A stretch of DNA of 64,000 bases, taken from assembly GCF_003025595.1 (NCBI RefSeq), contig NZ_PYMI01000003.1, positions 682,001 through 746,000 on the forward strand, read 5' to 3'. The notes beneath the pieces are model-generated. The model was not told the DNA's origin. It did not search any database and saw only the letters and a program-made list of their open reading frames with translations. This document shows, one piece after another, positions 1 through 7,278 of the stretch. Positions within the stretch are counted from its first letter, which is position 1, and each line of letters begins with the position of its first letter. Source of the stretch: Photobacterium ganghwense. GTDB lineage: Bacteria > Pseudomonadota > Gammaproteobacteria > Enterobacterales > Vibrionaceae. The position numbers and the translations under genes are program-made.

Positions 1-584
1 CTTTCCATTAGCAAGGGCTCGACCAGTACTTCCACCACGTCTTCACGGTCACCGGCAATGTCGACTTCCAGGATCTGACGGAAGCTCTCCAGTTTATCTT
101 TCAGATCGCGGGCGATCTTGATGGTGGTTCGCTCCGGGACGCTGCCGTAGAGCACCATTGATAACACCGGCTCTTCGCTGGCGAGGGTAATTTCATTGAC
201 CGTAGGTTCATCACTGTCATCCGGCAGTTTTACTTTGGCCAGATCAACGGCTTCTCGCACGTCAGTAAGGGCTTCGTTCAGATCCGAGCCTGCGGCAAAC
301 TCTAAAACAACAGAGGCATGGCCTTCGGCAGCGGTTGAGGTCATCTCCTTGACCCCTTCAACCGCTTGCAGCTCTTGTTCCAGCGGACGGACTAATAGCC
401 GCTCGGCATCGGCCGGGCTGATACCCTGATGCGTTACCGAGACATAAATAATCGGAATCGTGATGTCCGGGTTCGACTCTTTCGGGATCAGGCGATAGGT
501 GATCAGGCCGGCAATCAAAATCATGACCAGCAGGGTAAGCATGGTGCGTGAGCGGCTGAGTGCCGCATCAATAATGGAATACAT
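1..584 (-). CDS. RND efflux transporter permease, N-terminal part (3' end outside window)
   Basis: The minus-strand frame opens with MYSIIDAALSRSR, followed by a hydrophobic first transmembrane helix (about residues 14-32), then the porter-domain start with PKESNPDI and a PLEQELQAVEGV stretch typical of AcrB/HAE1-family RND pumps. About 194 residues are visible; the full family length is about 1,030. These inner-membrane permeases export drugs, detergents or bile salts by proton antiport, working with an adaptor and a TolC-type channel. The ATG overlaps the stop of the upstream adaptor gene (TAATG), so the two are translationally coupled and form one operon. The substrate cannot be read from this part. 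It resembles the VexH/AcrD-like group of Vibrio pumps, but the exact member is not assigned. Confidence 0.9.
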   Translation of the reverse strand, partial: MYSIIDAALSRSRTMLTLLVMILIAGLITYRLIPKESNPDITIPIIYVSVTHQGISPADAERLLVRPLEQELQAVEGVKEMTSTAAEGHASVVLEFAAGSDLNEALTDVREAVDLAKVKLPDDSDEPTVNEITLASEEPVLSMVLYGSVPERTTIKIARDLKDKLESFRQILEVDIAGDREDVVEVLVEPLLME

Positions 585-1759
585 TATTTGCTCCCTTGCT
601 CAATCTGTGTGCCTGGTTGTTGATCTGGTGCGGTCAGCGATGCGGTTTGCCGCACCGGAATCACGGTGTCACCGTCGCGGACAAAGCCCTGACCGACAGT
701 AATCACTTCAACGTGTTGCGCCGTGCCACCCAGCCAGACACCATCGGGTTCAACTTTCACAATCGCAATGGGAATAAACTTCACCAGATCGCCATCAGTC
801 AGCGTTTTAATACCCAGATTTCCGGCTTCATCAAGGGCCAGCATAGAAGGGGGAATCTTGATGGCAGATTCGTCTTTCAGTTTCAGTTCGAGATTGGCAC
901 TGGCACCGGCCGTCAGGGTCATACCCGGATTGGCGATTTCAATTTCAATCGGGTAGGTATTGGTGGTTTCATTGGCAACGGTTGCGCGGTAGCGTAACTT
1001 GCCTTCCGTTGTAAGGCCTGAGACCAGTTCAACGTAGGCCAGCTGGCCTTTATATACTTTTTCGATATGGCGTTCGCTGACATCTGCGCTGATCACCAGC
1101 GGGTCTAAATCCACAATGGTCGCAACCGGATCGCCAATGCCCAGATAATCACCTTTCTCGACCAGCAGATGTTCGACAATGCCTTCAAATGGGGCATAGA
1201 TAACTGTGTTGTTCAGGGTAATTTGCAGGCTGCGAACCGTTGCCTTGGCTTCAATCAGGGCAGCTTCAGCCTGACTGAACGCCACTTCTCCCTGTAGCCC
1301 GCGTTTGCGTAATGACTGCGCTGCGGAGTACTCCTGATTACGGACTTTCAGCAGGGCATTGGCACGCTGGAGCTGAAGCTCCCGGTCAGCTTTGTCGAGT
1401 TTGACAAGTGGATCCCCGGCCTTTACCCGTTGTCCTTTTTGTACCAGCAGTTGTTCAACGGTTCCTGATACCTCGGCGGCCAGTTTGGCTTCCCGATCCG
1501 GTGCTGTTCGGCCATAGAGTGAAAGGGTACGGGTTACTGTTTGAGTCTCAAACGGGCTGACTACCACTTTGGCCAGTGGCGGGGTTTTACTGGTATCCGT
1601 TGGGGCATCGCTTGTCGCATCAGACGCCTCATTGTTGGCAGACCCAGATCCGGAACCAGGGAGAAGTGTTCCGCTAATCAGCCAGGCACCGAGTAACAGT
1701 AGGATAATGACGGAGAGAATCCACGGCTTGCGGTTGAGAAGCTTTTTTACAGAGAGCAT
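584..1759 (-). CDS. RND efflux periplasmic adaptor (membrane fusion protein)
   Basis: 391 residues. An N-terminal membrane anchor (about residues 14-31) is followed by a low-complexity Ser/Asp/Thr-rich linker, then a biotinyl-lipoyl half with EVSGTVEQLLVQKGQRVKAG (about 93-112), an alpha-helical hairpin around 120-170 rich in Leu, Arg and Gln, the second lipoyl half (IYAPFEGIVEHLLVEKGDY) and C-terminal beta-barrel and membrane-proximal domains. This is the HlyD/AcrA-type adaptor that bridges the inner-membrane pump to the outer-membrane channel. The stop codon overlaps the ATG of the permease, so the pair is one operon. AAGGACAG lies just upstream of the chosen ATG. No regulator gene is adjacent in this window. 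Confidence 0.93.
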   Translation of the reverse strand: MLSVKKLLNRKPWILSVIILLLLGAWLISGTLLPGSGSGSANNEASDATSDAPTDTSKTPPLAKVVVSPFETQTVTRTLSLYGRTAPDREAKLAAEVSGTVEQLLVQKGQRVKAGDPLVKLDKADRELQLQRANALLKVRNQEYSAAQSLRKRGLQGEVAFSQAEAALIEAKATVRSLQITLNNTVIYAPFEGIVEHLLVEKGDYLGIGDPVATIVDLDPLVISADVSERHIEKVYKGQLAYVELVSGLTTEGKLRYRATVANETTNTYPIEIEIANPGMTLTAGASANLELKLKDESAIKIPPSMLALDEAGNLGIKTLTDGDLVKFIPIAIVKVEPDGVWLGGTAQHVEVITVGQGFVRDGDTVIPVRQTASLTAPDQQPGTQIEQGSK

Positions 1760-1996
1760 CGGTTACTGTCCTTAGTAAGCGGGTAATTAACCTGCGTCAT
1801 TATCAATGCCGTTCAATTGTTTGAACAGCCAACGAAAAAAAGCGGCCATCAGACTTTATACTGAAGTAAGTGCATATAATAGCAGCAATTATTTGCATTG
1901 TTAATTCGCCTTATCGATACCTGTCTTGAATACCGTTTAAATAAATCATAGTTCCGGTCGCACTGAAGTGAGGTGAGTCATTAACGCAGACTGCCT

Positions 1997-2947
1997 ATGA
2001 AAGAACGGATCACAATCTCGGTATCGTCAATTAATGGATCGCGGCATTTTCATCTTTGCAGCAAAACTCAGCTGCGACTGCGCTGGGTGGCAGGCACCTG
2101 TCTGGCGTTGACACTGAGTGTGGCGGGTAGCCTGGTCTATCTGAATCATTTGCTTAACTCTGCACAAAGTCAGCAAAAAGCGCTTGTACAACAATCTGAA
2201 TCGCTGAACGGTGAGCTGGTTTCCCTGAAGCGGCTGAAAGCCGAACTTGAAAATGAGATGGACGAGCGGGAAAACCGTCTGGCCTATGTCGCTGAGCGTT
2301 TGGGAGAGCTGGAACATGTGCTGGGTGTCGGATCGCCAGAAGAAAGCTCGCTCGAAAGACGGCTGGATGTGGCAGCCATTAACTCGGCGGTGCGACTGGC
2401 CATGTTGGACACTATTCCTAATGGCCTCCCGGTTGTTAATGCCCGTCAGTCTTCCCCGTTTGGCGAAAGAGTTCACCCGGTTACCCGAAAACGCAAAATG
2501 CATCGGGGGCTCGATTTTGCTGTTAAAAAAGGGACGCCGGTCTATGCCACGGCTGATGGCGTCGTGGAAACGGTCCGGAGCAGCCAAAAAGGTTATGGAA
2601 ATTTCATCCGGCTGCAGCACGCTTTCGGTTTCACATCCTCTTATTCCCACCTGAAGTCCTTTGCGGTTCGCCATGGTGACTTTGTTACTAAAGGGGATCT
2701 CATTGCCTATTCCGGCAACACCGGCTTATCGTCCGGCCCGCATTTGCATTACGAAGTGCGTTTTGTCGGGCGGGCACTCAATCCCCAGCCATTTGTGCAG
2801 TGGGGAATGGATAACTTTGAACACATTTTTGATCAAGAGAGTAAAGTGAAATGGGCTTATTTAGTCGACAGCGTCACTCTGCGGGTGAGCAGACAACTAC
2901 AACTGTCATCGCAAAAGGATGTGAAGTTCATGGTGAGTTCCGGTTAG
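1997..2947 (+). CDS. M23-family zinc endopeptidase, membrane anchored
   Basis: 316 residues. A single transmembrane segment (about residues 31-52) is followed by a coiled coil (about 55-110) and a LytM/lysostaphin-type M23 domain (about 150-262). The zinc ligands are visible as H169 and D173 (HRGLD) and H249-L-H251 (GPHLHYEVR), with H218 in YSHLK; all catalytic positions are kept, so this should be an active peptidoglycan DD- or LD-endopeptidase rather than an EnvC-like activator. The last 97 nt overlap the bactofilin gene in another frame. Bactofilin plus M23 peptidase is a known cell-shape pairing (for example CcmA with Csd1 in Helicobacter), so I infer a role in localized wall trimming. 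It is transcribed divergently from the RND operon. Confidence 0.92.
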   Translation: MKERITISVSSINGSRHFHLCSKTQLRLRWVAGTCLALTLSVAGSLVYLNHLLNSAQSQQKALVQQSESLNGELVSLKRLKAELENEMDERENRLAYVAERLGELEHVLGVGSPEESSLERRLDVAAINSAVRLAMLDTIPNGLPVVNARQSSPFGERVHPVTRKRKMHRGLDFAVKKGTPVYATADGVVETVRSSQKGYGNFIRLQHAFGFTSSYSHLKSFAVRHGDFVTKGDLIAYSGNTGLSSGPHLHYEVRFVGRALNPQPFVQWGMDNFEHIFDQESKVKWAYLVDSVTLRVSRQLQLSSQKDVKFMVSSG

Positions 2948-3360
2948 CGTCAGATATGCAGTTGGATGGCAGTGTTCACGGTGTCTTAAAATCGGAGCAG
3001 GGAGTTGTCGTTAGCTGTTCTGGTCGGCTCAAGGGAGAAGTGTGGGCTGATCGAATTGTCGTGAATGGCCAGGTCGAAGGGAGCTGCCATGCCAATGTTA
3101 TCGAAATTCTCAATCAGGGGATTGTGAAAGGGGATATCTATTGCGATAACCTGAGCATCGAGCAAGGTGGGAAATTTTTGGGTACGACCCATCCCGGGGA
3201 AAGCCAGCAGGTGGTGATGCTGCGAGGGAAGACGACGCATACTGACAATTCAGAGTCCGCAAGAGAGAACGATGAATTAGCCAGGGCTGAGGCCAAAGAT
3301 TTGGTGTCAGTGGCGGCGAACAGAAAACCCGTTCAGAAAAGTGCTAAGTCTGCCTCTTAG
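2851..3360 (+). CDS. Bactofilin (polymer-forming cytoskeletal protein)
   Basis: 169 residues with a bactofilin (DUF583) core at about residues 18-115: repeated short beta strands with G-x-V/L patterns (DGSVHGVLKSEQG, LKGEVWADRIVVNGQVEG, IVKGDIYCDNLSIEQGG) that form a right-handed beta helix and polymerize without nucleotide. The C-terminal 50 residues are charged and probably disordered. The ATG lies 97 nt inside the upstream M23 peptidase gene; this start is preferred because residues 1-17 precede the core in the usual way and a purine-rich AAGAGAGTAAAG stretch precedes it. Bactofilins act as membrane-associated scaffolds that position wall enzymes, matching the neighbouring endopeptidase. 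A shorter start cannot be excluded. Confidence 0.92.
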   Translation: MGLFSRQRHSAGEQTTTTVIAKGCEVHGEFRLASDMQLDGSVHGVLKSEQGVVVSCSGRLKGEVWADRIVVNGQVEGSCHANVIEILNQGIVKGDIYCDNLSIEQGGKFLGTTHPGESQQVVMLRGKTTHTDNSESARENDELARAEAKDLVSVAANRKPVQKSAKSAS

Positions 3361-3430
3361 GCGGTTGAATGCCGCCGTAACAGATATTGCGCGAACAAAG
3401 GCCGTACTGGAATCAGTGGAATAGTCAAAA

Positions 3431-3461
3431 AGAAAAAAGCCTGTACTAAGTACAGGCTTTT
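3431..3461 (-). terminator. Rho-independent terminator of the tRNA-Val operon
   Basis: A 10-bp perfect stem AAGCCTGTAC/GTACAGGCTT with a three-base loop is followed, reading the minus strand, by a run of T. It lies just beyond the last tRNA of the minus-strand operon. It may also act weakly for the plus-strand bactofilin transcript. Confidence 0.85.
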
Positions 3462-3468
3462 CAGAAAG

Positions 3469-3544
3469 TGGTGGGCGATACCGGGCTCGAACCAGTGACC
3501 CCCTCCTTGTAAGGGAGGTGCTCTCCCAACTGAGCTAATCGCCC
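3469..3544 (-). tRNA. tRNA-Val (anticodon TAC)
   Basis: 76 nt reading GGGCGATTAGCTCAGTTGGG on the minus strand, with encoded CCA at the 3' end. The seven-base-pair acceptor GGGCGAT/ATCGCCC is intact, the anticodon loop reads CTTACAA (anticodon TAC) and the T loop is GGTTCGAACCC. It is the last gene of a seven-tRNA operon and the only one with this anticodon. Confidence 0.96.
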
Positions 3545-3604
3545 GAATTATTGCTTGGGATAAAGTTGTCAGGACAACTTACGAATAGTGCAATAATTGG
3601 TATA

Positions 3605-3681
3605 TGGTGCGTCTGAGTGGACTCGAACCACCGACCCCCGCCATGTCAAGGCGATACTCTAACCAGCTGAGCTACAGACGC
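3605..3681 (-). tRNA. tRNA-Val (anticodon GAC), type A
   Basis: 77 nt with encoded CCA; acceptor GCGTCTG/CAGACGC; anticodon loop TTGACAT gives GAC, reading GTC/GTT valine codons. The anticodon stem starts with a T-G pair (TCGCC/GGCGG), a feature shared by the three type A copies in this operon. Confidence 0.95.
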
Positions 3682-3730
3682 AAGGGTTTTTGAGCAAACC
3701 TAAGAGGTTGATCAAACTTTCATGTTTAAA

Positions 3731-3807
3731 TGGTGCGACCGAGTGGACTCGAACCACCGACCCCCGCCATGTCAAGGCGGTACTCTAACCAGCTGAGCTA
3801 CGGTCGC
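3731..3807 (-). tRNA. tRNA-Val (anticodon GAC), type B
   Basis: 77 nt with encoded CCA; acceptor GCGACCG/CGGTCGC; anticodon loop TTGACAT (GAC). It lies in the first copy of a 219-bp tandem duplication; the counterpart is at 3950-4026. Confidence 0.95.
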
Positions 3808-3844
3808 ATCCTGTGATATCAGTGCAAAGACTTATATCAAAATA

Positions 3845-3921
3845 TGGTGCGTCTGAGTGGACTCGAACCACCGACCCCCGCCATGTCAAGGCGATACTCT
3901 AACCAGCTGAGCTACAGACGC
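3845..3921 (-). tRNA. tRNA-Val (anticodon GAC), type A
   Basis: 77 nt with encoded CCA; acceptor GCGTCTG/CAGACGC; anticodon loop TTGACAT (GAC). It matches the copies at 3605-3681 and 4064-4140. Confidence 0.95.
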
Positions 3922-3949
3922 AGATTATAACAGTTTCTCTATCAAGAGA

Positions 3950-4026
3950 TGGTGCGACCGAGTGGACTCGAACCACCGACCCCCGCCATGTCAAGGCGGT
4001 ACTCTAACCAGCTGAGCTACGGTCGC
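3950..4026 (-). tRNA. tRNA-Val (anticodon GAC), type B
   Basis: 77 nt with encoded CCA; acceptor GCGACCG/CGGTCGC; anticodon GAC. It is the duplicate of 3731-3807, exactly 219 bp away, with a nearly identical 37-bp spacer on its high-coordinate side. Confidence 0.95.
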
Positions 4027-4063
4027 ATCCTGTGATATCAGTACTAAGACTCATATCAAAATA

Positions 4064-4140
4064 TGGTGCGTCTGAGTGGACTCGAACCACCGACCCCCGC
4101 CATGTCAAGGCGATACTCTAACCAGCTGAGCTACAGACGC
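4064..4140 (-). tRNA. tRNA-Val (anticodon GAC), type A
   Basis: 77 nt with encoded CCA; acceptor GCGTCTG/CAGACGC; anticodon GAC. It is the duplicate of 3845-3921, exactly 219 bp away. Confidence 0.95.
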
Positions 4141-4167
4141 AAATTTTTCAGTTTCGATTACGAAAAC

Positions 4168-4244
4168 TGGTACGACCGAGTGGACTCGAACCACCGACCC
4201 CCACCATGTCAAGGTGGTGCTCTAACCAGCTGAGCTACGGACGT
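4168..4244 (-). tRNA. tRNA-Val (anticodon GAC), divergent copy with acceptor-stem mismatch
   Basis: 77 nt with encoded CCA; first gene of the operon. The anticodon arm CCACC-TTGACAT-GGTGG (GAC) is perfect, but the acceptor reads ACGTCCG/CGGTCGT, giving an A1-U72 closing pair and a U4-U69 mismatch. The other six copies have fully paired acceptors starting with G1. It could still be charged, but it may be a decaying or specialised copy. Confidence 0.85.
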
Positions 4245-4286
4245 ACTGTGAACTTAGGAATGACTCACTCCTTAAGAACGACACGA

Positions 4287-4315
4287 ATATTAACGAGTGA
4301 TGATCATTGGCGCAA
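4287..4315 (-). promoter_or_regulatory. Candidate sigma-70 promoter of the tRNA-Val operon
   Basis: Reading the minus strand, TTGCGC (4315-4310) and TAATAT (4292-4287) are separated by 17 bp, about 40 nt before the first tRNA. A short GC-bearing discriminator (CGTGTCG) follows, as is usual for stable-RNA promoters. It is a pattern match only. Confidence 0.55.
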
Positions 4316-4691
4316 GTGTTTGAGTTCGCTTTTTTTCATTCCCTTGGCCTGTTTGCTTATGCTTTGAGCGTGCAGGGCTAAATGTGGCCGAAATAATAGG
4401 CAGTGGGGTGTCATTTAAAAGAAAAACCGTGCAGGCAATGTTCACAAGCGGTGGGTAAATCTGGTAGTAGGGTGCTGATAACTAAACGAAATATTGTGGA
4501 GCCTGTCACAGATCGTGCGTACCCAGTGCTAATGACGTGGTTTCAGTTAGAGAAAATCGCGTGATGTCGGCCATCCTGACGGTGAATCAAGAGGGAGAAA
4601 ATGGCTGTACAAAAGACAGGTGAGGATAGCGGAAAGGTCAAATGGTGAATAAGGTGGAGAGGAAATGGTGAAAAGGAGAGAGCGGCGAGAT

Positions 4692-4720
4692 AAAAAAGCA
4701 GGCCACTGAATGACCTGCTT
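4692..4720 (-). terminator. Rho-independent terminator after torA
   Basis: The stem AAGCAGG/CCTGCTT has an 11-base loop and is followed on the minus strand by TTTTTT. It lies about 70 nt downstream of the torA stop. Confidence 0.75.
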
Positions 4721-4789
4721 GGGAAAGATAAGAAAATAGTCGGCAGTGTTTTACGTGGAAATGTCGACAAATCACCGCTTCATAACGGC

Positions 4790-7276
4790 TCAGGCGTTGA
4801 GTGGCACCTGATGAGCTAGGTTGACCGGCGCCTTACCCTGATACTTTTCAATGTCGAGCTGTGCCATCTGACCACAGTTACCCTGTGCCAGCTGAGACGA
4901 ACCCTGGTCGAAAGTCAGGACATTCACACAGCCGTTGCGGCATAAGCCACCTGCCTGTCCCGGTGTGGCGGAATCGTACCAGGCACCCTCGCAAATCCGT
5001 ACCACACCTTGTCGGATGTCTTCTGTGACTTTTGCGCCAACCAGAATCTGTCCACGGTCATTGAATGCGCGAACCAGATCACCGTCTTTAATGTTGCGCG
5101 CTTTGGCATCGGTCGGGTTGATCAGAATCGCTTCCCGGTTGGCGACGGCATATTTTTCACGCAGCGGGGTATTATCCAACTGAGAGTGCAGTCGCTGTGT
5201 CGGGTGTGCGGTGTTAAGCGACAGCGGGTATTTGGCAGCAATCTCTGCTTTATGCCATTCACGCGGCGCGTACCATTTCGGGTGCGGTGCGCAGTCTTCA
5301 TAACCCATTTTGGCAATGGTGTCTGAGTAAATCTCAATGCGACCTGACGGTGTCCCCAACGGGTTCAGCAGCGGATTATCCCGAAATTCTGCATGGCGAA
5401 CCCATTGCTTACTGGCTTCCGGAATCGGGAAAGAAATATAGTCGTTAGCATCCCAGAACATTTCAAACGGCGGTAACGGTACACGGTTCGTACGAGCCTG
5501 AGTTTTCATGCCGTCATACATTTCTTTCAGCCACTGCATTTCGTTTTTGCCTTCGGTATAGGCGTCTTTCACGCCCAGTTTTTCCGCCAGCGCGACATAA
5601 ATGTCGAAATCATTCTTTGATTCATGCTGTGGCTCGACGACTTTGTGCATCGGGAAGACATAACGCTGCGAATAGTCGCCACCCATGTCGATGTCGTTAC
5701 GCTCATAACTGGTGGTTGCCGGTAGCACGATATCCGCATGCTTGGCTGAGGCTGTCCAGTACGGCTCTTGTACGATAATCGTATCGAGTGTCTGCCAGGC
5801 CTGAAGCAGGGTGTTGATGTCCTGATGCTGGTGGAACGGGTTACCACCGGCGACATAGACCATCTTGATTGACGGATACGTGACAGTGCGGCCATTAAAC
5901 TGGATTGATTTACCCGGGTTCAGAATCGCTTCAGCGATACGGGCAACCGGGATAGGTGACGGTGAGCCTTTCGGCGCAGTACCGGCATTAATGCCAGACA
6001 GAATGCCGCCTTTGGCTGTTGGACTGCCACCTGACGAGTAGTGGTAGCTGAAGCCAAAACCGCCACCCGGTAAGCCGATTTGTCCCAGCATTGCTGCCAG
6101 AGTCACCAGCATCCAGTTTGGTTGTTCGCCGTGTTGCTGGCGTTGCATGCCCCAGCCAGCCATCAGCATGGTGCGGTTTTTCGCAAAGTCGCGCGCCAGT
6201 GATTTGATCACGTCGGCATCAATGCCACAGATCTCGGCGGCCCATTCTGCCGTTTTGGCTTCACCGTCGGCGTCGCCGGTCAGATAAGCCTGGAATTTAT
6301 CAAAGCCAGTGGTGTAGTACTTGATAAAATCTTTATCGTGAAGGTCTTCGCTGAGTAGAGTGTGGGCAATACCCATCATCATTGCGACATCGGTGTAAGG
6401 ACGCGGGGCAATCCACTCGGCATCCATGTACTCCACGGTTTCATTGCGAACCGGGTCAATGGTAATAACGCGGGTGCCTTTGTCTTTCAGGGCCTTCAGA
6501 CCTGCCTGACCTTCATGATCCGGAACGTTCCAGGCGTTTTTCAGGGTCACCATGGCATTAAAGCCCCACAGCACAACCAGCTCACTGCTTTCAACCACGA
6601 CAGGCCAGGCGGTTTGCTGCTCGTACACTTCCATCGAGCCCATCACGTGCGGCATGATCATCTGTGCAGCACCGGTAGAGTAGTCACCGGCATAGCCCAG
6701 AAAACCACCGCTCAGGTTCATCAGACGGTGCAACAGGGTACGGCTGTTGTGGAACATGCCGGTGCTTTTCCAGCCGTAGGAACCAGCATAAATTGAGGAT
6801 GGCCCGTACGTTTCCTGCAGGCGGGTGATCTCGCCGGCGACCAGCTCAATGGCTTTATCCCATGGAACACGAACCCATTCATCGTTGCCGCGCAGGGTTT
6901 TGCCTGCTCCCGGCCCGCCTTCGAGGTAGCTGCGGCGTACCATCGGGTACTTCACGCGGTTGGTGGCGTGTACCTGATAGGGGGCCATTTTGATCAATTC
7001 GTTCGGTGCCGGATCATCGTCAACCGGCAGGGTGTCGACCATTTTGCCGTCTTTGACGATGGCCTGAAACGCTCCCCAGTGGGCAGCCGTCAGAACGCCT
7101 TCATGGGCGGTTTTGGTGTACTTGAACTGCGGTAGCGCTTCTTCAATAGCGCGTGCTAGCGCGGTTTTCGGTAGCAGGGCATTAACGGCAGGTACAGCGG
7201 CTACGGCGCAAAGTCCTTGCAGAAAACGACGGCGACTTAATACGGTTTTTGATTCTTGAGTCATAAGTTTGTTCAT
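4790..7276 (-). CDS. torA: Trimethylamine-N-oxide reductase TorA, periplasmic molybdoenzyme
   Basis: 828 residues, close to E. coli TorA (848). The N-terminus has a twin-arginine signal (SRRRFLQG, residues 14-21) ending near ALA-R, so the folded enzyme is exported by Tat. The body is a DMSO-reductase-family bis-MGD protein; the serine molybdenum ligand is expected in GDYSTGAAQ (Ser about 200), and YAGSYGWKSTG precedes it. There is no N-terminal iron-sulfur motif, as is normal for TorA. It reduces TMAO to trimethylamine as terminal electron acceptor, receiving electrons from TorC. The start at 7276 follows GGGAGG and lies 2 nt after the torC stop, so torC-torA is one operon. The chaperone gene torD is not adjacent. 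Confidence 0.93.
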   Translation of the reverse strand: MNKLMTQESKTVLSRRRFLQGLCAVAAVPAVNALLPKTALARAIEEALPQFKYTKTAHEGVLTAAHWGAFQAIVKDGKMVDTLPVDDDPAPNELIKMAPYQVHATNRVKYPMVRRSYLEGGPGAGKTLRGNDEWVRVPWDKAIELVAGEITRLQETYGPSSIYAGSYGWKSTGMFHNSRTLLHRLMNLSGGFLGYAGDYSTGAAQMIMPHVMGSMEVYEQQTAWPVVVESSELVVLWGFNAMVTLKNAWNVPDHEGQAGLKALKDKGTRVITIDPVRNETVEYMDAEWIAPRPYTDVAMMMGIAHTLLSEDLHDKDFIKYYTTGFDKFQAYLTGDADGEAKTAEWAAEICGIDADVIKSLARDFAKNRTMLMAGWGMQRQQHGEQPNWMLVTLAAMLGQIGLPGGGFGFSYHYSSGGSPTAKGGILSGINAGTAPKGSPSPIPVARIAEAILNPGKSIQFNGRTVTYPSIKMVYVAGGNPFHQHQDINTLLQAWQTLDTIIVQEPYWTASAKHADIVLPATTSYERNDIDMGGDYSQRYVFPMHKVVEPQHESKNDFDIYVALAEKLGVKDAYTEGKNEMQWLKEMYDGMKTQARTNRVPLPPFEMFWDANDYISFPIPEASKQWVRHAEFRDNPLLNPLGTPSGRIEIYSDTIAKMGYEDCAPHPKWYAPREWHKAEIAAKYPLSLNTAHPTQRLHSQLDNTPLREKYAVANREAILINPTDAKARNIKDGDLVRAFNDRGQILVGAKVTEDIRQGVVRICEGAWYDSATPGQAGGLCRNGCVNVLTFDQGSSQLAQGNCGQMAQLDIEKYQGKAPVNLAHQVPLNA

Positions 7277-7278
7277 GG

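Larger units (their letters stand above)
4245..4789. other. Intergenic region between tRNA operon and torA
   Basis: 545 bp. It holds the tRNA promoter candidate (4287-4315) and the torA terminator (4692-4720). No convincing gene was seen; small open frames here have no recognisable signal or ribosome binding site. Confidence 0.6.

Noticed and set aside
3605-4244. tRNA-Asp reading of the repeated tRNAs
   Set aside because: The loop TTGACAT gives anticodon GAC (valine), not GTC; the body also matches tRNA-Val.
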